Source: Alentia gelatinosa (lineage: Eukaryota > Annelida > Polychaeta > Phyllodocida > Polynoidae). Taken from it: a stretch of 64,000 nucleotides of DNA. Both the position numbers and the translations under genes were made by a program. Shown here piece by piece: positions 58,401-64,000 of this stretch. The notes under the pieces are model-generated. The model saw only the letters and a list, made by a program, of their open reading frames with translations. It was not told the origin of the DNA and did not search any database. Position 1 is the stretch's first letter. Each line of letters starts with the position of its first letter. Location: contig OX465579.1 of assembly GCA_950022655.1 (NCBI GenBank), forward strand, positions 38,667,950-38,731,949. Direction: 5' to 3'.

Positions 58401-59205
58401 AAACCAATGAATCTCTTGGTTTTTTCATTTCCTCAAACCACACTTGTGTTTGGAGAGTGTGGAGCGGATCTATGATCCGTTTCCAAGGTTGGATCCCATG
58501 TTGTCTAACCTAGAACAATGGTTTACCTGGAGATGCCATAGTAACTTGGTTTAAACTGACAGGAAGTTGTCATTAACAAGGTAGCACCCACTTGCCACAC
58601 AGGTTTTATTGCCACGTCTAAAATACTAGAAAAAACAAACTCCAGTTAAAACAAAATATTGGCTTGAGGATGTGTCTAGGTTGAGATAGCAGATCAAATG
58701 TTTTGAAATTGCACAGGGATGTGGGAACTCCTATGTTGATGGATACAGAGGATATGCATATTTTTTGAATTATATATATAAACAAAAAAAATGTAAAAGT
58801 TTAATTGTTAATTCTCAAGGATCCACTGGACAGTAGGGTGCAGTTATTTTTAAGGTCACTAGACCTAAGTGTGAAAAATACAAATCAGGGGTTTTATATA
58901 GAGGAGCACGTCTGTGAAATTCTATCCCAAGTGAAATTCGCAATATTGATAATTAAGACGCATTTAAGCTCAAAATGAAGAAGAATACTTCATCTAAATT
59001 ATACAATGTTCGAGTAAATTAGCTATTATTTTCTGTATTAGGAGCGTCCAGGTTTGTTGATGGACAGTTGATGATTCTTCCCTCATATACATCCCAAAAT
59101 CAAGCAAGAGCCTGTACCAAGTTCCCTCTCATTTTACAAGGGAGACTAATGAAGTGTGTTTATATAGAAAGATCATGATACTGTATAAACTGTGTAATCT
59201 CTGAG
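58401..59205. other. Intergenic, nothing recognised
   Basis: AT-rich DNA between the Penelope tail and the antisense LINE, with no supported feature. Confidence 0.4.
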
Positions 59206-59209
59206 CCTA

Positions 59210-60235
59210 TTTACTCACATACAAGACGAGATCATCAGCGTACTGAAAAAAAAGTAAAATTCTCGATCAACTGACGCATATCATTTATAAAGCAAATGAA
59301 TAGTAATGGTCCCAGCACTGACCCCTGAAGCACTCTTAAGGTAACCTGGAAGTCACTAAAGGTATTTATATAACCATTTACGCTCGTTTTCTGTACACGG
59401 CCAGAGACGTAACCAGTTAGCCATCGTACATAGTTAAATGGTAGAAAAGAGAGTTTTGACAGTTTTTCCAAAAGTAGAGTAGTTGGGCGGAACTGAGTCA
59501 AATGAAATCATGAGTACTTTCTTCCTGCAAGGAACACACTCCAAATATTTAGTATATCTCTAACTTCAATATATGTGAACTTATTATGGAGACGTTCATC
59601 AACTGTCCCCTTTAGTTATATTTGTATTGTGTTGCGGAGTTTCATTTTAAAAGAAGAGATGGGCGTTCATCAACAGCCCATCAGAGTTATGCACCATATT
59701 TCTAAGAAGCTTGAGAATCCAAATCTTCTGTATGGTTTAGTAGGGTCATTTTGGACTCAACCGTATTGAGAGTCAAGAATTCTGTAATTTTTACATATTC
59801 GTTACCATTTCTCAAATTATTTTCTTCATGTGTACTCGATTCTTAAGTGATTTCAATTGAATTGGTAAGTGATCTCTTGTATTAAAGTTAATTGTACCTG
59901 ATTTATAAACATTACTTAAATTTGTGTAGATGTGTTCAATTACTGTTGCTGTTATTGGAGGTTATTCCAGATGGTGCATCAATTAATTGGCTCAACATAT
60001 TTTGAGTACAGAATTTATCAATATGTTGACGTTTTAAAGACTAGTCCAACAAATCTATGTTGATATCTCCCATGATTATAATAGCACGATTTAGGGGTAG
60101 TGGCTCAATTGTAGCATTAAGCTTTTCGTACACAGCTGCCAGGCAGGCTGGGGGGGGGGGGGGGGGAGTTGTTGGAGTCGTTGATTGGCAGTTCTTTTTG
60201 GTTATTGTAGGTAATTTCAACTGTCGTAACTTCAT
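59210..60235 (-). pseudogene. Antisense non-LTR retrotransposon remnant
   Basis: On the minus strand, 60235-60041 carries the phosphodiester end of an APE-type endonuclease (LNRAIIIMGDINIDLLD). 59510-59235 carries reverse transcriptase (LTGYVSGRVQKTSVNG, then VLQGSVLGPLLFICFINDM). The catalytic YADD follows at about 59243-59232 after a shift at an A-run. A poly-G run at 60150 interrupts the endonuclease frame. It is a different, older copy from the one at 46.9 kb. Confidence 0.7.
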
Positions 60236-60239
60236 GATT

Positions 60240-61520
60240 CATTGTACCTTAAAGGTATTGTGAAGAAATGTGTCGGGATCTTAGATCTTTTGGATCTAAA
60301 TGACAGTGTGTGAGGGATAGGAAATACCTCAGGTTTGAGTGGAGGGGTCAACTATACCAGTTTACTACTCTACCTAATGGTCTTGCACAAATTCCGAGAT
60401 AGTTCACCAGCGTTTTGAAACCAGTGTTTGCCCACTTACAAATGCAGGGGCACTCGGTTTTTGGGTGCACTGATAATACCTTCATCATAACAGAAACTGG
60501 TCTAGTGTCAGGACAGCATTCAAGGGCTTCTGTCATTAATATTGAAGCTAGGCTTTAAAGTGCAAGGAAATAAATGTGTCGCCTCACCCACTAAACTAAC
60601 GTTTTTCGGATATGTCATTGATACACATATCGCTTGAATGCTTTCCTGACACTGTGGTACAGTTTCTGTATGATGTTCTGGGGACCTCCCTGATATTGCG
60701 AAGAAAAAGTTGTATTGAAATTTGTGGCGGGTTAGGCCCAAAAATATTGTAGATCATAGACCCCACCTGATGGTATCTTCTGTTCTGTGCAGAATTTACT
60801 GACCCATAACCGATTAAATTACTTGTTCCATTTACCTGACCAAACTTCACTACGAAACAAAACCTTGGTAGCACTTAAACAGCTGTGTAAATCTGATTCT
60901 ACTGATTCAAATTCCGTTATTAGCTTTTAATCAAAATATCAATAATTTGCTTGATACGGTATTGTATAGTGATGACAATTCTTCCTGTCACGTAATTCCT
61001 AAAAACACATCTGTCCACTTCATATGTGGTAAAATATTGCTTCATGCAATGAAATAAAAGAAAAAAGATCATACGCTTAGCATTTTTATTGAAAAATTCA
61101 AACTATACTTGTATACCGAGTCTACACTTGGAAAGCTTACACGGGAACAAAATAACCTTATTCCACTACCCCGGCAAGGTTCCTAGCTTCAGGTCAAAGT
61201 TGACTTACTGGTATCATCCATCCTTATACCAAATATGATCATGTTAATAATCTGGTCACGTTCCTTTTTGAGCTATACTCACATTGTGTAAGAAACCATG
61301 TCAAATATACTACTTTTTTATTATAAAAATTAAACGTTACATGATACTGCTCATCATGTCACCCTTTAGATGGTATACCATGAAATTAAGTACATTAACT
61401 ATCCTTCACTCTCTGGATTGGAATTACTTCTTGTGTGTTTGAAAATATTTCCTTTTATCATACAGTTATAAACCGTATTATGCAACTGTGCATTCAAAAC
61501 GGTCTCTGAAATACAAACAC
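60240..61520. other. Intergenic, nothing certain
   Basis: Minus-strand frames of 60-92 codons at 60348-60874 show no motif and may be more of the antisense LINE. No splice-bounded exon was found. Confidence 0.35.
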
Positions 61521-61524
61521 GTAT

Positions 61525-61696
61525 GGGGCCATCCATAAAGTACGTACGCACTGAGGGGGGGGGGGGGGGGGGTGTCAAAAAATTTGGAAATTTTGCGTAT
61601 GCTCCCTCTTTGTTCTATTGCGTACAAGATGGGGAGGGGGGTTGGGATGGGTCAAAAATTTCAGAAATTCTGCATACGTACTTTATGGATGGCCCC
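61525..61696. mobile_element. MITE with 26-bp inverted ends
   Basis: GGGGCCATCCATAAAGTACG at the left and its inverse at the right (CGTACTTTATGGATGGCCCC), extended to 26 bp with one mismatch, enclose 172 bp. A TAT flanks each side and may be the target duplication. The interior holds a poly-G run of about 17. Confidence 0.85.
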
Positions 61697-62194
61697 TATT
61701 ATAAGGACGGCTGACGTTACACCTGGGATCTCCATTGAGGATGACTTTGCAGGAAAAGCAGGTGATGTACATGAATTTCACTTCAGAATTCATCACGAGA
61801 CTCATCCGTCAGTGAAATAAATAGTTCTTGCAACAATTAATACCATAATACACTTATAGAAATAAACATGAGTTGGAGATTACAGGGAAACAAAGTAGTC
61901 GATGCAGATCTTAGGTCACTAAGATGCAAGGCAAATAATCTTTATAAATACTTCTAAGACGTGGCTACTGGCCTGGTGGGCAGCTAAGATAAACATCTAT
62001 TCAAAAACAGTTGCATGAAAGTAAGTGTCTGCCCTAGGTTCTGCAATACGATATCATAGTCAAATAATCACTTATCTTTGATATATTCAGTCTTCATCAA
62101 TGCGTGTTTAACATGTTCACTTTGCTCTAATGTGGGTTCTATTTAGACTGGTTTCATTTGTGGTAAATATAGAAACTTGCATCACAAACAGAAC

Positions 62195-63042
62195 TCAGGA
62201 GCATAAATATGTACGAGTCTGGGCGAAAGTGCAACAGCACTGTCTGTGAAAACACCTTGGCGGGAGCATATGATTTATGCAGGTCTGCAGCATTTGTTCA
62301 CACGGAACAACAACCAATATCATTGCAGGTGTGTCGCGGTTCTGGTACTGTTCATATTCGTTTCTATCATTTTGTTGGTGGCAACCACACTGATTACATG
62401 TATGGGAATTCAGCGGAGGTCCTTCGATACATCTTTGTGTAGGGTTACGAGGAGGTGGACTGTGAAGAGTATCTGACTGCTGCCATAGAGGCTCTAGGCC
62501 TGGGCGAGGCGTGTATGTATATCTGTTATTGAACTCAGTTTCTCGAAGCTGATTACTGGACGTTATTTGAAGTGATGTTCCATGTTGGGATGTTTGAGGA
62601 ATGTGTCCAATAGAAGGTACAGAAGGTCTGTTAGTCCCGTATCCCATATCCGGTGGTTTGAAAGAACGATTTCCCAAATTGACTCTTAGGAATGAGGCCA
62701 GATTCATAATTGCAGCATTAGACGCATTTCTTTGGTGTATAGTTCGAAGATATTCCTGGGACCTGGGACGACGAAGTTTCCTCTGATTATTCTCCATGCT
62801 TTTTTTGTTGCTACACATGCTCGTATCTGGTTGCATGCTACTACCCTGCTCGATATTTCTATCAAATGTTTTAGATGGTGGTTCATTGGCTACATCCTCT
62901 TCAATAGTGGCACACAGTTGCTGTCCTCCGTTGACGTGTCCATCGTTTCTGTCCCCTTCACTGTGCTGTGAAACTTTTGGCTCAGTTGAATCCCGTAAGC
63001 TGCTGTAAATCACTACATTGTCCACTTCTAAGATCAATTCAT
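62195..63042 (-). CDS. 3'-terminal exon of an unrecognised gene
   Basis: The minus strand is open for 282 codons from an acceptor (catttcttgcag) at 63043 to a stop at 62195. It enters with two bases of a split codon, so an upstream exon ending in phase 1 lies to the right. The product is polar and probably disordered, rich in Ser, Asn, Gln and Pro, with a basic patch (RKLRRPRSQEYLRTIHQR), a short hydrophobic helix (AAIMNLASFLRV) and a Cys-rich tail. No family is recognised. Length in an AT-rich background and the splice site favour coding. However, near 62310-62400 the opposite strand encodes a clear membrane-helix pattern, so the strand is not beyond doubt. Confidence 0.5.
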
Positions 63043-64000
63043 CTGCAAGAAATGAAGCACACATTTTGTTCAATATGATAAGAGGGTGTAAATGGAAAAT
63101 AAATGTCGTTTGTCAATTGTTGAAGTTAGATGAACTCATTAATATCCAAAAATGGCTACTAAATCGAGGCACTTTTGATATACTTTAGTATTGATGTACC
63201 TTGGATTTATTAACAAGATCTAGAGAATTCAACTCATGGATGCTATTAAAGGTCTGCACTTTGCAAGGATCATCATCCAATATCCCCATTTCTCCCAAAC
63301 ACACTGAGACCCACCTCCATATGCTATTACAATACTGAAGTACCCATTCATCTCTTTTTCTCAAAAACATTTTGAAAATGCCCCCCCCCCCCTTCAATAA
63401 TTGTCTATTGGGTCTGATAAGCTGCTTATAAATTCAGCGAAACGATGAGTAAAATTGAGGTGGCAGCAAAAATAAAGAAACAAGAAGCTTCTATTCTTGT
63501 TTTTACAACTAGTCTTGTTTATACAGCTGGTCAGTTCTCCATGACTGCCAGGTGGTTGGGGGAGGGGCCTGCATTGATGTTAAACCTCGAATGGTCACCT
63601 TGGAGAAGCAGTTGATTGGGGATCTTTGAGATCTAGCTGTCAACATGTATTACAACCTCACCTTCCTTAGATGATTTCTTATTTAATTCTTCACTGTGAT
63701 TTGTGTAGATAGCAATCTTCATGTTACATGTAATATTTGCACTCACTGGAAATCAATTCTGGATTTGAAAAACTGAGAAGATGCCTGCCCCCCTCTCTGA
63801 GAAAACATAAAAATCACAATAAATAGTCAAAATATTTTACTTCCTGACATGTAATATTCTGTAAAATAAATAGAAATAATAGATCACATTACAAATAGTG
63901 AAAACAATATTTCTGAGTTTGATCAAAATCCCTGGTTTCAAGAATAAACTGAGTATTTTGCTTTGTTTGTCCAGTCAACTATGGCAGATCCTGCAATGGG
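63043..64000. other. Probable intron of the unknown minus-strand gene
   Basis: A 70-codon minus frame at 63185-63397 ends near a donor-like site, but its phase does not fit the exon at 63042. A poly-C run of about 12 lies near 63381. Nothing else is supported. Confidence 0.3.

Overview
This is animal nuclear DNA. Its genes have many short exons with clean GT/AG junctions and long introns, the background is AT-rich, and transposable elements are dense and nested (tRNA-headed SINEs, non-LTR retrotransposons, a Penelope-like element, an Ngaro/DIRS-type element, palindromic repeats and a minisatellite-bearing element). This mixture suggests a marine invertebrate such as a mollusc, brachiopod, hemichordate or amphioxus. 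The species cannot be fixed from the sequence.

I could rebuild four host genes by splicing exons in phase. (1) On the minus strand at 1576-5980, six coding exons give a 333-residue single-pass membrane protein with an SPFH/band-7-like layout. (2) On the plus strand at 13463-21004, five exons form the C-terminal two thirds of a mitochondrial fission regulator (MTFR1/MTFR2 family). (3) On the minus strand at 27056-30918, four exons give nearly all of a REX1BD (C19orf60) homologue. (4) On the plus strand at 36088-45307, seven exons give a complete 495-residue PIGW/GWT1 inositol acyltransferase of the GPI-anchor pathway. A 3'-terminal exon of an unrecognised minus-strand gene (62195-63042) and one isolated candidate exon (448-608) complete the host genes. 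The four genes have unrelated functions and do not form a pathway.

Layout. 0-6.9 kb: microsatellites, the SPFH-like gene and its 5'UTR exon. 6.9-13.4 kb: intergenic, with a palindromic element and the first minisatellite element. 13.4-21.1 kb: the MTFR1-like gene, whose last intron holds the second minisatellite element. 21-27 kb: mostly featureless, with a SINE split by a palindromic element. 27-31 kb: the REX1BD homologue. 31-36 kb: intergenic. 36-45.3 kb: PIGW, with GC-rich repeats in its introns. 46.9-57.2 kb: a nested stack in which a dead LINE is split by a 700-bp TIR element, a palindromic element, a SINE and a 6.6-kb Ngaro-type retrotransposon. That retrotransposon's left end is tandemly duplicated together with host sequence. 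57.2-58.4 kb: a Penelope-like element tail with a hammerhead-like core. 59.2-60.2 kb: an antisense LINE remnant. 61.5 kb: a MITE. 62-63 kb: the unknown terminal exon.

The strongest candidate for something undescribed is a dispersed element made of a short body bounded by inverted TTTATCYYACCCC ends. Beside the body lies a long palindrome whose arms differ from copy to copy, while the apex keeps GCGAAGC, a sequence known to form an exceptionally stable DNA mini-hairpin. Also notable are a minisatellite with an 11-bp unit that stays open in every antisense frame, and the tandem duplication across the Ngaro/LINE junction.
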